A stretch of DNA of 64,000 nucleotides from Nilaparvata lugens (GCF_014356525.2 NC_052518.1:98725422-98789421); one strand, 5' to 3'. Shown: positions 34,925 to 46,969, counted from the stretch's first letter. Numbers and translations: made by a program. The notes: a model not told the origin generated them from the sequence alone.

Positions 34925-35500
34925 GCACTAATGTAGAAAATATTGAAACACAATAAAATTTTATTTCATCACAACACAACTATAGTGAGGTCCACGTTAT
35001 AATGGCAGTGTTTGATTAGCAATGGTATTACTATCCTTGTCTATCATTCAACAAAGCGGATAGCGCTATCACTTTCTCGCTTTGCTCTGTTGCCAGATCG
35101 TCTTTTAACTACGAAAAATTGATAATTAACTAAAACAATATTTCATTTTAATGATGAAAATTTATTATGGAATTATTTAAAAATATAATTTCTTGCTTGA
35201 TAAAATATAATTGATTATTTTAAACGAGAATGAACAGTTAATATTACATCAATAAACCTGTATCAGCTACCGTCTATAGAAGACAGAGTATCGAAGACGT
35301 TGTTCTCCTATCTTTTCTCTACTACCATTATAACGTGGATTTCACTATAGTTTCAACTCTGAAGAGCCATTTTGAAGACTGTGAAAAGTGTTAACTTTTT
35401 CTACACTTGCAAATGTCTCTTGACGAGTTGAAACTAGATGTCGTGTGAAGAAATAAAAGGATAATTGATATATTCTACTATGTTTCAATGCACGAAAATG
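34925..35500. mobile_element. Fold-back MITE interrupted by family A
   Basis: ATTGAAACACAATAAAATTT at about 34950 and ATATTCTACTATGTTTCAA at about 35470 are the arms of the 33320 family. A family A copy sits between CAAC and GTTTCAAC, with TA at each junction. Confidence 0.72.
34981..35349. mobile_element. TIR family A, nested copy (369 bp)
   Basis: TATAGTGAGGTCCACGTTAT at the left, ATAACGTGGATTTCACTATA at the right; the length is identical to copy 1. Confidence 0.9.
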
Positions 35501-35733
35501 AAAGTAAGTTCTACTGTAGATGATAGTTCAACTGCATGCACAGGACAGAGAGGAATGCAGAAACAGAAATCATGTATGGACCTGCCCTAGGGCAGAATAC
35601 TGGTGATGATTATGATGATGATGATGACTGTAGAACAACTCTACCAAAACACTAAAGATGCAATTTCAACTTTCAATGAGTACGGAAAAATAAAAATACA
35701 CTGGATATAAATGCACTATAACTACAACACTAC

Positions 35734-36969
35734 TGCCCGGTTGCAGAGTCGTCACATAAAATTAAAATCAGGCATTCAACTTATTTATGAAGCCATAACT
35801 CCACTTTTCGTGCACAGATGTCAAAGTAAACTATAGCTCCCATAGAACTAAAAACGCCCAATTAGACACATGATTCCGTTGCACAGTCGTCGGAAAGAGC
35901 TTATTTATGTCTTCAATAGCTGAAAACGGCCAGTTAAGGCTGTGCAAATGCTAAAAATGAACTTTTTACTCGTGATATTTTTCCAAGTTTTTCGATTTGT
36001 ATAATTTATCTTCAAGCTATCAAAATGAAAAAGTTTTCTCAGGAAAAATTTTTGGGACAGAACATTTCAAATTCCGTAAGAGATAAATCCATGAGATTTA
36101 GAGGATGGATTCTTCATGGTATTGTTGATCTATTAAAACAAAAATTTTCTGAAAATATCAATTTTTAAGATAGTTATTCAATTTACTAAAAATAATTGAA
36201 TAACTTTTTCAAAAATTGATATTTTCAGAAAATTTTTGTTTTACTAGATCAACAATACCATGAAAAATCCATCCTCTAAATCTCATGGATTTATATCCTA
36301 CCGAGTTTGAAATGTTCTGTCCCAAAAATTCAAACTTTAGGCACATATCTCAAAAAGTAATGATCAGAAAAAAATGTTTTCCTGAGAAAACTTTTTCATT
36401 TTGATAGATAGCTTGATGATATACAAATCGAAAAACTTGGAGAAATATCACCAGTAGAAAGTTTATTTTTAGCCTTTGCACAGCCCTTGTTATGGGCCCG
36501 AAGTCGTGCTGTTAAATCCAATATCTACTCCCGCCAAATGCATTTTAGAGGTTGTGACAGCTTTTTTGAAAGATGTTTACGAAAAACCATTTGTATAATA
36601 AGTAAATTATTATTTCTCTCCCTATGTTTTTTCAAGTTGTTTATAACCTCCAAATCGCTAAATATGGTGAGAAATCTCGCCAAAGCCAAGAGTCGCCATA
36701 TTGTTTATCAATTTTATATGAGGTCTTTTAGGTCTGTTCACAGTGATGTCGATTGAAACTTTGCCCGATGCCAAGACATTGGTTGGATAGAAGCATGTAC
36801 GGAAAAAAGTGAATAGAGCTGCAGTGTGACTTATGTGTGATGCTAATTCGAGATATAGCTAAATGGGCTTCGGCAAACGACTGTCAACGACCATCCATTT
36901 ATGTCAGTGATTTTAAACTATGTCTCACATAGCTATGTTTGATTTTATGTAACGACTCTGCAACCGGGC
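35734..36969. mobile_element. TIR element (GCCCGGTTGCAGAGTCGT) with nested family C
   Basis: GCCCGGTTGCAGAGTCGTCA at the left and TAACGACTCTGCAACCGGGC at the right are perfect inverted ends. A family C copy occupies 35934-36488. The remaining interior shows no transposase. Confidence 0.82.
35934..36488. mobile_element. TIR family C, copy 2
   Basis: It begins TTAAGGCTGTGCAAATGCTA and ends TAGCCTTTGCACAGCCCTT; the interior is self-complementary. Confidence 0.85.
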
Positions 36970-38328
36970 ATACAAGTTGCAATACTGTAATAAAATTAGA
37001 ACAAAGACAATAGTAATTCATAACAGTTCGTCCTTAACGCACGAGTTAGATGTAGTATTGAGACACAAGCGAGCGAGCGAGTGTCTCAAAAATTTACGAG
37101 TACTTTAAATATTTATATAATAGTGTTGTATAGACTTTTTTATCTACGACCACTCAAGCAACGTTGCTGACTTGTTGGGTTAGAAAGCAACCATCTATCC
37201 TATATGGTAAAAAGATTGGAAAAAATTCTGGTGAATGGCTATTGTATTCATTATATAAATTGAAGGCATGAAAAAGAGGTATTTACCCAAAACTTCTAAT
37301 CCGAACCTCCAATAATTTCAAACATTCATTAAATTTAAAACCTTTCATAAACTGCTTAATTTATAAAATAAATTTAAAACTTGGGAGAAAGCAACGAACA
37401 TTTTACTATTAGAAAAAATTGAAAAAGGTTCAGCAAAATTAGTATTCAATAACTCACACATTTAAAAATATATTAAATTCATAAGATTCAAGATCATAGA
37501 AATCAACAAACATTCTACAAGACTAGTTTGAAATCAGCACGGCTTTGACAATCAGCGGTTTCATAATACTGTACTTCAATAGCTGACTTCTTTTAATGTA
37601 GTTATATAATGTTGAAGTAGTTTCGGAAACCTTGCTTTTCGATATAGTTTTGAAAATCAATTAAGAAGAGACAGATGTTATGGGATTTACTGTGATGTTT
37701 TAAATTATATATGGTCGTAGATAGAAAACATTTACATGCATAAATTAAATTATTAATTTAAAACATTAAACATTTAATTATATTATTATTAAAACATTTA
37801 CATGCATAAATAAATTATTATTAATCACAGAAGGTGATTTGAATGTTGAACTGTATTAGACAATAAAAGGAAATAATAAAGACTAAATTAATTACTGTAA
37901 CATTACCTGTTCAGAAATAAGTTATCACATAATTCATCAACACAGACAATATTTGCCACATACAACATATTTACACAATAAACACAATATTTAATCAATT
38001 TAATAGTAACAGAAATATTTACCATTTGATAAATGCCGACAGTTCAAAGTAGACCATGTGTGAACCAGACACCACTTAATTACAACACTCTTTAATTATT
38101 AGTTATAAAAGCTTTTCAATGTACAGCGTGATGACTCGATAATTCAGAAGAATGACTCAACACTAATACGGGATTAAAGGTGTTATTTATAAATAACAAA
38201 AAATAGCTTAGTGTTTAGTTTCTTGCCACATCACGTGAAATTGAAAAAGAGAATATCAGTTGGTGTAATTGTGGCATGAAACAATTTACACTCAGTTAAT
38301 AATGACATCTACTATACTTGAAAATTTA
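36970..38328. other. Intron sequence, no gene seen
   Basis: AT-rich. ATCTACGACCA near 37142 and TGGTCGTAGATAG near 37711 form a possible inverted pair, and ACATTTACATGCATAAAT is repeated at 37726 and 37795. No ORF or recognised family. Confidence 0.4.
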
Positions 38329-38499
38329 TAAGGCTCAACTCACACTTAGGCGACTCAGGTCGAGAAGAGACTCGACTCTAGTCGAGAGCATGTGTTTCCT
38401 AATGGTGACACTCAGACCAGTCGATTCTAGTCTCCGCGACGTCACCATTTGAAAAGACATGCTCTCGACCAGAGTCGCCTAAGTGTGAGTTGAGCCTTA
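38329..38499. mobile_element. TIR family B, copy 4 (short)
   Basis: TAAGGCTCAACTCACACTTA at the left and TAAGTGTGAGTTGAGCCTTA at the right are perfect inverted ends; 171 bp. Confidence 0.88.
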
Positions 38500-38530
38500 C
38501 TTTAAAACTTCACTTTACATGGAAATTTAC

Positions 38531-38894
38531 CATAGTGAGGTACACGTTATAATGACAGAATTTGATCAACATTGGTGTTGCTATCCTTGTCTACCATTCG
38601 ACAAAGCATATCCTTTTTCAGCTCCGCAACATTGCCAGATTTTTTCAACAATGTGTTAATATAATTAACGGTCTTGTGTTAATTATAAAATTTATTATAA
38701 AAACATTCTTCTTGGCGAATGAAATATAATTTTATTATTTTGAACAAGAACGAATAGTTTTGAAGATATTAAAATTAATAATATTCATTCAACACTAACA
38801 ATAGGTATTAGCTATTCTCTATAGCAGTGGCAAGGCAGAGAATCGACAACGCTGTTCTATCTTTATTTACTGCAATACTGTGGACCCCAATATA
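38531..38894. mobile_element. TIR family A, diverged copy
   Basis: It begins CATAGTGAGGTACACGTTAT and ends TGTGGACCCCAATATAG; both termini have substitutions. Confidence 0.75.
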
Positions 38895-39222
38895 GATGTA
38901 AGATTGGAAAACATACTGGTAATTAGATATTGAAAAAATTATTTTCTCAAGTGTAGGATTTTGTGAATATTTGGTGTTGAGCCTTTCTTCAAAATAACAA
39001 AATATCAGTCATTCATTTCAAAAAAACAAATCAAATCATGTTTTAATGAATGACAATAAATTAATGCACATGTTCGCGGCGCGTATATCTGTACGCACCT
39101 CTACATACCAACCAGGAATGTTAGGCAATTGCATGTTAAGTAGATGAAAGCAGAAGCAGCAGACTCACCTTCACGAGAAGGTCTGAAAACCGTAAGTAAC
39201 CATGACTGAGGGAGGTACTTAC

Positions 39223-39336
39223 CTATGGGGCCTACGTCACGTGGTTCGGGATCCTCAGATCTAGACGCTGATAATCCTTTGGGGGGACGAAATTTGTTGC
39301 TGTCGCTTGTGCTTCTGCTAGTTTCACTACTGATAG
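39223..39336 (-). CDS. RBM26: RBM26-like gene, 114-base exon
   Basis: The donor GTAAGTACC is strong. The acceptor GATCTGTAG has a weak pyrimidine tract but is the only AG there that keeps the phase of both neighbours. The residues (ISSETSRSTSDSNKFRPP, then a short acidic/proline stretch) form part of the low-complexity linker before the zinc finger. A donor-like AAGGTGAGT just upstream is probably a decoy. Confidence 0.65.
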
Positions 39337-39519
39337 CTACAGATCGCATAACTCGTTTAGACGAGTACTCACCTTTTTTCAAACCGAAAAAATGATAATA
39401 AAAATGATATAATAATGAAAATAATAGAATATCATTACAGAAGAGCATCGATTATCCGGACATCCGCTGGATAATAAAAATAAACTCTAATAACCTAACC
39501 TTATATATTTCAAGCAACT

Positions 39520-39926
39520 AAAGGGCACGCCACACCAAGCTCGCTACCGCGGCGGTAGCGAAGTTTTAAAAATCGCTAGCCATGTATTCAGGTTGAGCGC
39601 GCCACACCGAGTTCGCTACCGCGGCGGTAGTACGGTGCACCACCACCTACGACCGCCTGCTAGGCGATTCAACAAAAGTTCGCTGAGAGGTAGTACGGCG
39701 GACAAAGCGAGCTCAGTGTGGCGCGCTCAACCTGAATACATGGCAGGCGATTCGAAGAGGTAGCGCAGTGCTGAGTGCTGTAGTCACGCCCTCCCCCCAC
39801 TACTAGACTCACTACTCGGAGACTACCGCTAGCGGACGTTTTTCGGTGTGGCGTGCTCAGCCGAGAAAACTACCACCAGCGGTACTACCTCGGCGGTACT
39901 GGCGAGCTTGGTGTGGCGAGTCCTTA
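39520..39926. mobile_element. GC-rich palindromic MITE (GGCACGCCACACCAAGCTCG)
   Basis: GCACGCCACACCAAGCTCGC at the left is mirrored by GCGAGCTTGGTGTGGCGAGT at the right, with TAA/TTA flanks. The arms repeat CTACCGCGGCGGTAG. About 55% GC, standing out from the AT-rich intron. Confidence 0.85.
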
Positions 39927-40617
39927 ATTGGTGTCCGCAATCAAGGTACAGTGCAATATCTCAATAACTGAATTACTGTACCTTATTGAATAACACAACA
40001 AATATACGTGTAGACTAGTCATATTGCATACTACACGTACTACTAAGTATATTAGGGCAAAATTCAATGTTTCAATTACTTCTACAATTGAGAGCTGTGG
40101 TAAGATAGAATTAAAATGGATTATCCGGATTATCAGTTATCCAGACACTGACATGCATTAATCAGTCCGGATAATCGGTGCTCTACAGTATTAATTAAAT
40201 GAAAAATGAAAATTGATATTTTGTAGTGTTTTGCTCAAACAATAAATGCCTGTTTCACGCTCTAAAATGAATTATATACATAATTAAAGAATATAAAGTA
40301 ATTGAGATATTACAGCATGAAACGCGGTTTTATTGCTTGTGCAAAACAGTTATCGCGCGACACGTAGTGGACCGGAATAATTTTTGAAAAATCAATGAAG
40401 AAGTTTTATGCTCGAATTACATACATTTTTTTTATAAAAGCTCGTGAAACACTTCTATACGTAAAACAGCTGATTTTTGCGTAAATAGCCAACAATTGTT
40501 TTGTTTTTTTATGAGAAATAAAGAACTTTTTGAATTGAATTGAATCAATTTTACACTTGCTGCGCATGCACATTATTTCAATTTCACGCTCGCTGTGCAC
40601 GCTCAGTATGTTTTTGA
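39927..40617. other. Intron sequence with repeats related to the 41.4 kb palindrome
   Basis: AAGGTACAGTG...TTACTGTACCTT (39951-39995) is a small inverted repeat. 40230-40440 (GCTCGAATTACATACAT, TTATCGCGCGACACGTAGTG) shares sequence in reverse with 41440-41540. GAATTGAATTGAAT near 40532 may be a LINE tail. Confidence 0.45.
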
Positions 40618-41258
40618 TTAAGGCTGTTCAAAGGCTAAAAATAAACTTTCTACTGGTGATATTTTTCAAAGTTTTTTTGATTTGTATACTATCAAGCTAT
40701 CAAAATGAAAAAGTTTTCTCAGGAAAACATTTTTTTTCCGATCATTACTTTTTGAGATATGAGCGCCTAAAGTTTAAATTTTTGGGACAGAACATTTCAA
40801 GTTCAGCAAGAGATAAATCCATGAGATTTGGAGGATAGATTCTTCATGGTATTGTTGATCTAATAAAACAAAAATTTTCTGAAAGTATCAATTTTTGAGA
40901 AAGTTATTCAATTTACTAAAAATGGCCAAAAATAACTTTTAGTTGAGTTATTTTCGGTCATTTTTGGTAAATTTAATAACTTTCTCAACAAATGATATTT
41001 TCAGAAAAGTTTTGTTTTACTAGATCAGCAATACCATGAAGATTATATCCTCCAAATTTCATGGATTTATCTATTACCGAACTTGAAATGATCAGTAACA
41101 AAAATTTTAGGCGCTCATATTTCAAAAAGTAATGATCGGAAAAAAATGTTTTCCTGAGAAAACTTTTTCATTTTGATAGCTTGATAGTATACAAATAGAA
41201 AAACTTCGAAAAATATCACCAGTAGAAAGTTTATTTTTAGCCTTTGCACAGCCCTTAA
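40618..41258. mobile_element. TIR family C, complete copy (641 bp)
   Basis: It begins TTAAGGCTGTTCAAAGGCTA and ends TAGCCTTTGCACAGCCCTTAA. It is self-complementary over most of its length and flanked by TTA/TAA. The best reference for the family here. Confidence 0.9.
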
Positions 41259-41372
41259 TAAATGATAATTTTTCGTCTATGATCAGCTGATTGATTACTG
41301 GTTCTAGCCATATGATATATAGTAATTCAACTTCTAAGGTTCATAAGCTCAACAATGGCGACAATGTAATAG

Positions 41373-41606
41373 TATGCATTATTGTATTTATTGTTTTGTA
41401 GTCTCATACTGCAGTTGTAGAAAAAATGTTGTATGTAATTCGAGCGTGAAACTTCTCAACTGCTTTCGCAAAATTATCGCGCTCCATTACGTGTCGCACG
41501 ATAACTGTATTGCTCAAGCAATGAAGTCGCGTTTTACGCTCTTAATACATAAATCAATACATATTCTACAACTGCTGTATTGGACTACAAACAATAAATA
41601 CAATAA
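41373..41606. mobile_element. Palindromic repeat (ATTGTATTTATTGTTTTGTA)
   Basis: ATTGTATTTATTGTTTTGTAGTC near 41381 is mirrored by GGACTACAAACAATAAATAC near 41582. The inner arms contain GAGCGTGAAACTTC and AAGTCGCGTTTTACGCTC. Confidence 0.6.
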
Positions 41607-41880
41607 TACATAATATACTGTCGCAATTGGTGAGGTTATTAACCTAAGCCATCATGGAACTTGGAGTACTTCATCATGAACCGGTCAAAAGTCCCACTGA
41701 TTTTCAAACTGCTTGATCAGTGCAACCATATGATAAAATGGGTTAATTGTAACATTTTATTGTCAAAACTTGACTTTATTTTCGGGACGAAAAACTCAAA
41801 TAAGGAAGGAGTTCCCTCCAATAAATAAAAAATTTATTATATATGATTTATTTATAAGTAAAAAATTGAAAAGTACTTAC

Positions 41881-41949
41881 GTCTAGGAACAGAAGTAGTC
41901 CTACTGGTGACACCACTATCAGATGAGTGCCTCATGTTTCGTTTGGAGC
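41881..41949 (-). CDS. RBM26: RBM26-like gene, 69-base exon
   Basis: The acceptor ATTAAG and the strong donor GTAAGTAC frame the exon. It completes a codon from the RS exon and ends one base into the next codon, in phase with 39223-39336. It encodes SKRNMRHSSDSGVTSRTTSV, a serine/arginine-rich linker. It lies only 270 bases right of a palindromic repeat and about 620 bases from a MITE. Confidence 0.75.
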
Positions 41950-42829
41950 CTTAATGATATAAAATATTATAAAAGCATTATTAGTACCATAACCATTATT
42001 ATTGGTATTATTCATTGGTAAACAAAATTCTATTCAAAATGAAAAAGAATAGAAACAAACTTGAACCATTTTTTCGTTTTCTTCTCATATTTTCCATTTC
42101 TCTTCATTTTTTCTTCTGTCCTTTCTTCTTCTAAAGCTGCATACAGACTAAGACTGGCCACTAACGACAGGACATGCATGATGAACATGTGTGTACACAT
42201 AAGTTCATCATGCATGGTTTGTCATCAGTGAGAGGCTTCTCTATCTTTCAGCATTATAATATCTAAAGCATCTCCTTTACTATTGTCTTGCCTGCCATAC
42301 TAAATCTGTAGTGAATACATTTCACACATTTTTTATCACTCAACAAATTGGAGAAATTTCATGTTGAAAGAAGCTTTCTCAGATATTTTCTGACACCAGT
42401 TCGATTGATGATTCTTTTCATAATTTAAATTTAATTTTCAATAAAGAAGAGAGCGAAGATATCAAGCAGGCATTTGAGTGACTTGGGCAACATGAGCGAC
42501 CTTTCAACAAGCTTGTTATGTCGAGAGAAATACGTTTCTGTTCTACACAGTTGACATCGGTCTCATATTGCTCTAGTGTGCGAATGAATGGAAAATCACA
42601 TTGCGATTTTGTAAGTTATGACTTGCTGGTTGTTTGTTGCGGTAATGTGCGAGCAGACTATGAACACTAATCCAAAGCAGCTTCATTACTTCACTTTACT
42701 TTCCTTCATGGAACTGCAAAAAGGCAGACACGCTCCTGATTATATGACACACACAAAACAAATTTCACATAAAACAATAATCATCTTTCAAGTAAGTCCA
42801 CTCATTTTCATTGACATGATACTCTAAGT
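41950..42829. other. Intron sequence with family E fragment
   Basis: ACTGGCCACTAACGACAGGA (from 42153) to AGTGAGAGGCTTCT (42240) belongs to family E. The rest is AT-rich with no gene seen. Confidence 0.45.
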
Positions 42830-43330
42830 ATTCCCTTGGTGTTTGTTCTTTTGAGCTCGCTCAAGCCCTCAATTTCTCTGATGTGAGATGGGAGTGCATT
42901 GAATATTTTCATTCCCATATAAGCGCCAGCACATACACCGCAATGGTATTAAATTTCCGCACAGTAAGTTCTCAGAATTGAATTCGCACCGCATCAAAAC
43001 TTCGCAACATATTCTCGTCGGTGTGCGCCTGCTATAAAACGGGCTCTCTCCAGCAGACAAAATCTATGAGGTAGTTATACAAAATCTCTAACCCTTGTAT
43101 TATGATGATGATTCATGGTTCTCCTCACCTGTCCATTCTTGCAAACAAAGCTTGCTACATCAAATATAAAAATAGTTCCAGCTGCAACTTCTTTTCTTCA
43201 AAATAAGGCATGCAAGAACCAACTTGCATTAATCTTATAAATTATTCTCACAGCTCTATTCTGCAGTATGAATATGCTCATCAGTATGTTCAATAGTCTT
43301 TCCCCAAAATATGACGCACATGTGTAAAAA
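42830..43330 (-). pseudogene. Degenerate LINE reverse transcriptase C-terminus
   Basis: On the minus strand NRAVRIIYKINASWFLHALF (around 43250) and YMGMKIFNALPSHIREIEGL (around 42890) match the usual final part of Jockey/CR1-type LINE proteins, but in different frames with stops between. No tail or target duplication was recognised. Confidence 0.65.
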
Positions 43331-43925
43331 CAACTGCTGCATTCGCAGGTGAGAAGAATTATAGTGAAGCCGTGTACAGAAATTGCTTGTTGTTTGCTGC
43401 TCGACGCCTTAATAATTTCTTCTCTTATCTTCTTGTCTTTTTTTCTTGCATTTTTTTGAATTTATTACACATTTAAAAATTCTATTCACATAAATATTTC
43501 TTACACTAACTTCTGCTGTTTCAACAATTTACTCTTCATCTAACATCTTCTCTTCTACCTCTACATCATCTGTCTCGACATTTTGCAAAAATATTTTATA
43601 ATGAAGATATGATAGAAAGAATTAAGGTGGACCGTCCACTGGAACCGATTTCGTCCGAACTAGCATCGGCCGAGAACTACCGAACTCGTCCGAACTATCC
43701 CCCAACAAAGAAAGGAATAGATGCTCGCCCATTGCAACAGGTTCATATGGCCGTGCACGGCCGTCTCCGGCCGATCAATTTTTCGATCCGAGTTGAATGG
43801 GTTTTTCCGGCTCTATCCGGCCGAACTAACTAGTCGAGACAACAAAGTGTTCCTAACCTAAAATTGTTTCACCATCTTGTTTGTTTTTTTTGGAAGTTGT
43901 TCTGTTTTATAAAGTTGTAACTATT

Positions 43926-44042
43926 GACAATGAGAAGTTAATAAGTTTGGTTCAAGAGCATGTTCCATTGTGGGATATGCGAGACAAAAGATATCGTCGT
44001 CGTGATGATCAAAGAAATCTGTGGACAAAGATTGCTGAATAA
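43926..44042 (+). pseudogene. MADF (Myb/SANT-like) domain fragment
   Basis: This frame reads EKLISLVQEHVPLWD and then RRDDQRNLWTKIAE before TAA at 44040. The pattern LIxLVxxxxxLWD...W..IAE is that of MADF DNA-binding domains, found in insect regulators and in the accessory protein of PIF/Harbinger transposons. Only the first half of the domain is present; no ATG or splice site was secured. Its place within a TTA-flanked TIR element favours transposon origin over a captured host exon. Confidence 0.6.
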
Positions 44043-44199
44043 ATAGGATCTAAAAGTAAGATTATTGTAATGAATAACTAATTTAGTGGATATTTGTTTA
44101 TTCAATTTTCAAAATCTCAATATACTCTTTGTATATGAAAAATTTTGGTGGCTATGATAGAAGTTAATTCAATAATTGGCAACCAGCCAACTAATGAAT

Positions 44200-44545
44200 T
44201 ATAGTGAGGTCCACGTTATAATGGCAGTGTAAGATTTGCAATGGTGTTGCTAAAGCAGATGGCGCTATCTCTTTCACGCATTGCGATGTTGCCACATCGT
44301 TTATCAACAATGTAGAGATTCAACTAATTGACAAAATATTTAATCTCTATCATGAAAATTTATTATTACATCTTTAAAAAATATATCTTCTTGATAAATA
44401 AAATATGATTAACTATTTTCAACAATAATGATCAGTTAAATTCATCATATATACCAGTATTAGCTGTTTGGATGGCAAGGCTGAGATCTGGCAACCCTTT
44501 TCTCCTATCTTCCTACACTTCCATTATAACGTGGACCTTACTATA
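44200..44545. mobile_element. TIR family A, nested copy (346 bp)
   Basis: TATAGTGAGGTCCACGTTAT at the left and ATAACGTGGACCTTACTATA at the right. Nested inside the MADF-bearing TIR element. Confidence 0.88.
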
Positions 44546-44769
44546 GACTGACGTAAACGGTTCCAATGGACGACCATATTCGGCCGAATTAACGGCCGGC
44601 AGATTCGTCCGATCCAACGGCCGAACGCATCGGTTGAATACGGTTCCAGTGGACGGTTACCCTAAGGCTGTGCAACAGGCTAAGAAAACATTTTACTGGT
44701 GATATTTTTTCAAGGTTTTTCGATTTGTATATTATCATCTTATAGAATTACTGCTATTCTGAACAATCT

Positions 44770-45715
44770 TTAAAGGGGCATTGGATTGTGAGGACGAGGA
44801 TGGCATTACCAATACGAGGTCAGAGACTCAACAATATAAGGTATGCAGATGAGACCATAGTGCTTACTGATAGTGAAGAAGGCCTGCAGCGTATAGTGAA
44901 CAAAATAGTAGCTGTAAGTATGAAGTATGATCTTGATATCAACAGTAAAAAGACGAAATTCATGTTGATCTCCAAACACAGAAACAATAATGCCCAAATA
45001 TTCATCAATTGCCAGAAATTGGAGCGAGTGGAACTAACAATTTACTTGGGAACAACAATAAAAGAAAAGTGGGACATGACACAAGAGATTAAGGCTCAAG
45101 TCACACTTGCGCGATTCAAGTCGAGAAGAGACTCGACTCTAGTCGAGAGCATGTGTTTCCGAATGGTAACACTCAGACCAGTCGAATCTAGTCTCCGCGA
45201 CGTCACCATTTTAAAACACATGCTCTCCACTAGATTCGAGTCTCTTCTCGACCTGAGTCGCGTAAGTGTGAGTTTAGCCTGTCACGCATATCCAGAGCAA
45301 CAGCTGCCTTGCTCTGAACGTTTCCAAGAGCCATGATGTTACTAAAAATTAGACTTCTGAGGTTTTACATCTTCTCTATTTTCCTGTATGGAGCAGAATC
45401 ATGGACAAGAAAATTGAAGCTTTTGAATTATGGTTGTGCCGAAGAATGCTCAAAATATCTTGGACAGAGCATGTAACGAATGAAGAAGTTCTAAGACGGA
45501 TGAAGGAATCTGAAGAAATTCTGAATTCCATTAAGATCCATAAGCTTCAATACTTGGGACACATGATGAGAAATGAGTCCAGATACTCTCTGCTGCAGCT
45601 CATCATGCAGGGGAAGATAGATGGAAGGAGAGGACCTGGAAGACGAAGGTTATCCTGGTTACACAATTTTAGGGAATGGACCGAGAAGACACATGTTGAA
45701 CTGTTGAATTGCTGA
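44770..45715 (+). pseudogene. LINE reverse transcriptase C-terminal part inside TIR element
   Basis: RLNNIRYADETIVLTDSEEG (from about 44820) holds the RT active-site box with YADE in place of YADD, then DLDINSKKTKFMLIS. After interruption by a family B MITE (45090-45280) the frame resumes at 45401 with ELWLCRRMLKISW, YLGHMMRNE and GKIDGRRGPGRRRLSWLHN, and stops at 45715. This is the C-terminal third of an EN-RT LINE related to, but not the same as, the one at 28090. It lacks its own tail and target duplication. Confidence 0.8.
45090..45280. mobile_element. TIR family B, copy 5, nested in LINE fragment
   Basis: It begins TAAGGCTCAAGTCACACTTG and ends TAAGTGTGAGTTTAGCCT; it splits the LINE frame. 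Confidence 0.85.
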
Positions 45716-45764
45716 CAACAGAGTCAGACTGTATAACTTTTTCATAGCCTGTTGCACAGCCTTA

Positions 45765-46960
45765 CTTCTTCTGACATTATTATCATGAATGAATTATATT
45801 TCTGGACGCAGACTTGAATAAAAAAATAATTGAATTATTAAACAATTGTAATATTTTATTTTTTACAGTTTAACCCCTCATATCTTTCTCCTAGAGGTAT
45901 CTGACCATGTGTATGCGCATATGTAAAAAAATAAGCGCCAAAAGCAAAATAATACATCAAAATGTTTGCATGCAATATAAAACAAAATACAGTGCTCCGA
46001 TATCCGACCTTCACGGGACCGAGCCGTGGTCGAATGGCCAAAAGTTCAGAATACACCAAGGAGCAATAAAAAACGTTCACAAAAACAACACTGAATAATA
46101 TATACAGACAAACACACAGTGCTGCTTATTCGTGATTGCAGTGTATTCATTGTTTCTTCAGAATTTATTGATCTTATTAATGACAAATTTGATCATTTGT
46201 TAAAATTCGGCAGTTTTGATCTAAATTTCTGTATGATTCTCGTACTCAGGTTTCAAAACGTTTTTCATGATATTTTTCCAATTTTAAACTGTTATTTTCG
46301 AAACGTTTCACATTATTAAAATATCAACTTTGGATTAAAATTGTTATTCACATTCTGCGCCCAATGAAAATTATGTTCTACTCCATATTTCCCATGTTTT
46401 CACTTGTAATTTCCACACACAACTGAATTGATTGTGATTAGATCAAATATTGATAAGTGATTGATTATTATATAAGTTCGGGTGACATTCATTTTGTATT
46501 GTATTTCAAATTGTCCAGTATTTCAACTTTTCTTTAATTGTGTTTATTATCAAAACATTTATAATCATACAAATATATTTAAATTCATGTCCTAACCTCC
46601 CTAATCTTTCCTTTCACCTTTAAAACATAATCATAACCTTTTAGGTTATGTTCATTTAATTTTACAGGCAAGACAAATTGAAATCTAGCCGATCTGAGGA
46701 ACTCTCCTAGGTTCAATATATTTGTCATGCTTCTCCTTCTTTTGTATCTCATATTGTAAGATTATAACTCTTGAAATGGCCTATCAGGCTTATTCCCAAA
46801 ACTGTTCTCATTTCAATTTATACAACATTCAAAATCTATGTACTATATATGTGTCACATTTACAAAGATAGTCCAAAACAAAACAAATTTTGAATTTAAA
46901 AATTATCAACAGGAATAACACTTCTTCCTTTGATGTTTATATCAAAGTCTTTATGTTTTC
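45765..46960. other. Intron sequence, no gene seen
   Basis: AT-rich. Several short open frames without domains. No repeat family recognised. Confidence 0.4.
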
Positions 46961-46969
46961 TATTCTACT

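Larger units (their letters stand above)
43621..44665. mobile_element. TTA-flanked TIR element with MADF-like remnant
   Basis: TTAAGGTGGACCGTCCACTG at the left is mirrored by CCAGTGGACGGTTACCCTAA at the right. GGCCGAAC/GTTCGGCC motifs recur inside. A TTA/TAA target and a MADF-type coding remnant fit PIF/Harbinger. A family A copy (44200-44545) is nested in it. Confidence 0.7.
44663..45764. mobile_element. TIR family C-like element enclosing a LINE piece
   Basis: CTAAGGCTGTGCAACAGGCTA and TAGCCTGTTGCACAGCCTTA are matching inverted ends. After the left arm (to about 44750) the interior is LINE sequence in the + direction, followed by a shortened right arm. The terminal CTAA overlaps the end of the neighbouring element. 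Confidence 0.72.

Noticed and set aside
36487..36756. 89-codon open frame on the + strand
   Set aside because: It lies within the TIR element at 35734-36969 and has no domain or coding pattern.
39350..39375. Donor-like AAGGTGAGT on the minus strand as an extra exon end
   Set aside because: No acceptor-bounded open exon precedes it and adding one would disturb the phase.
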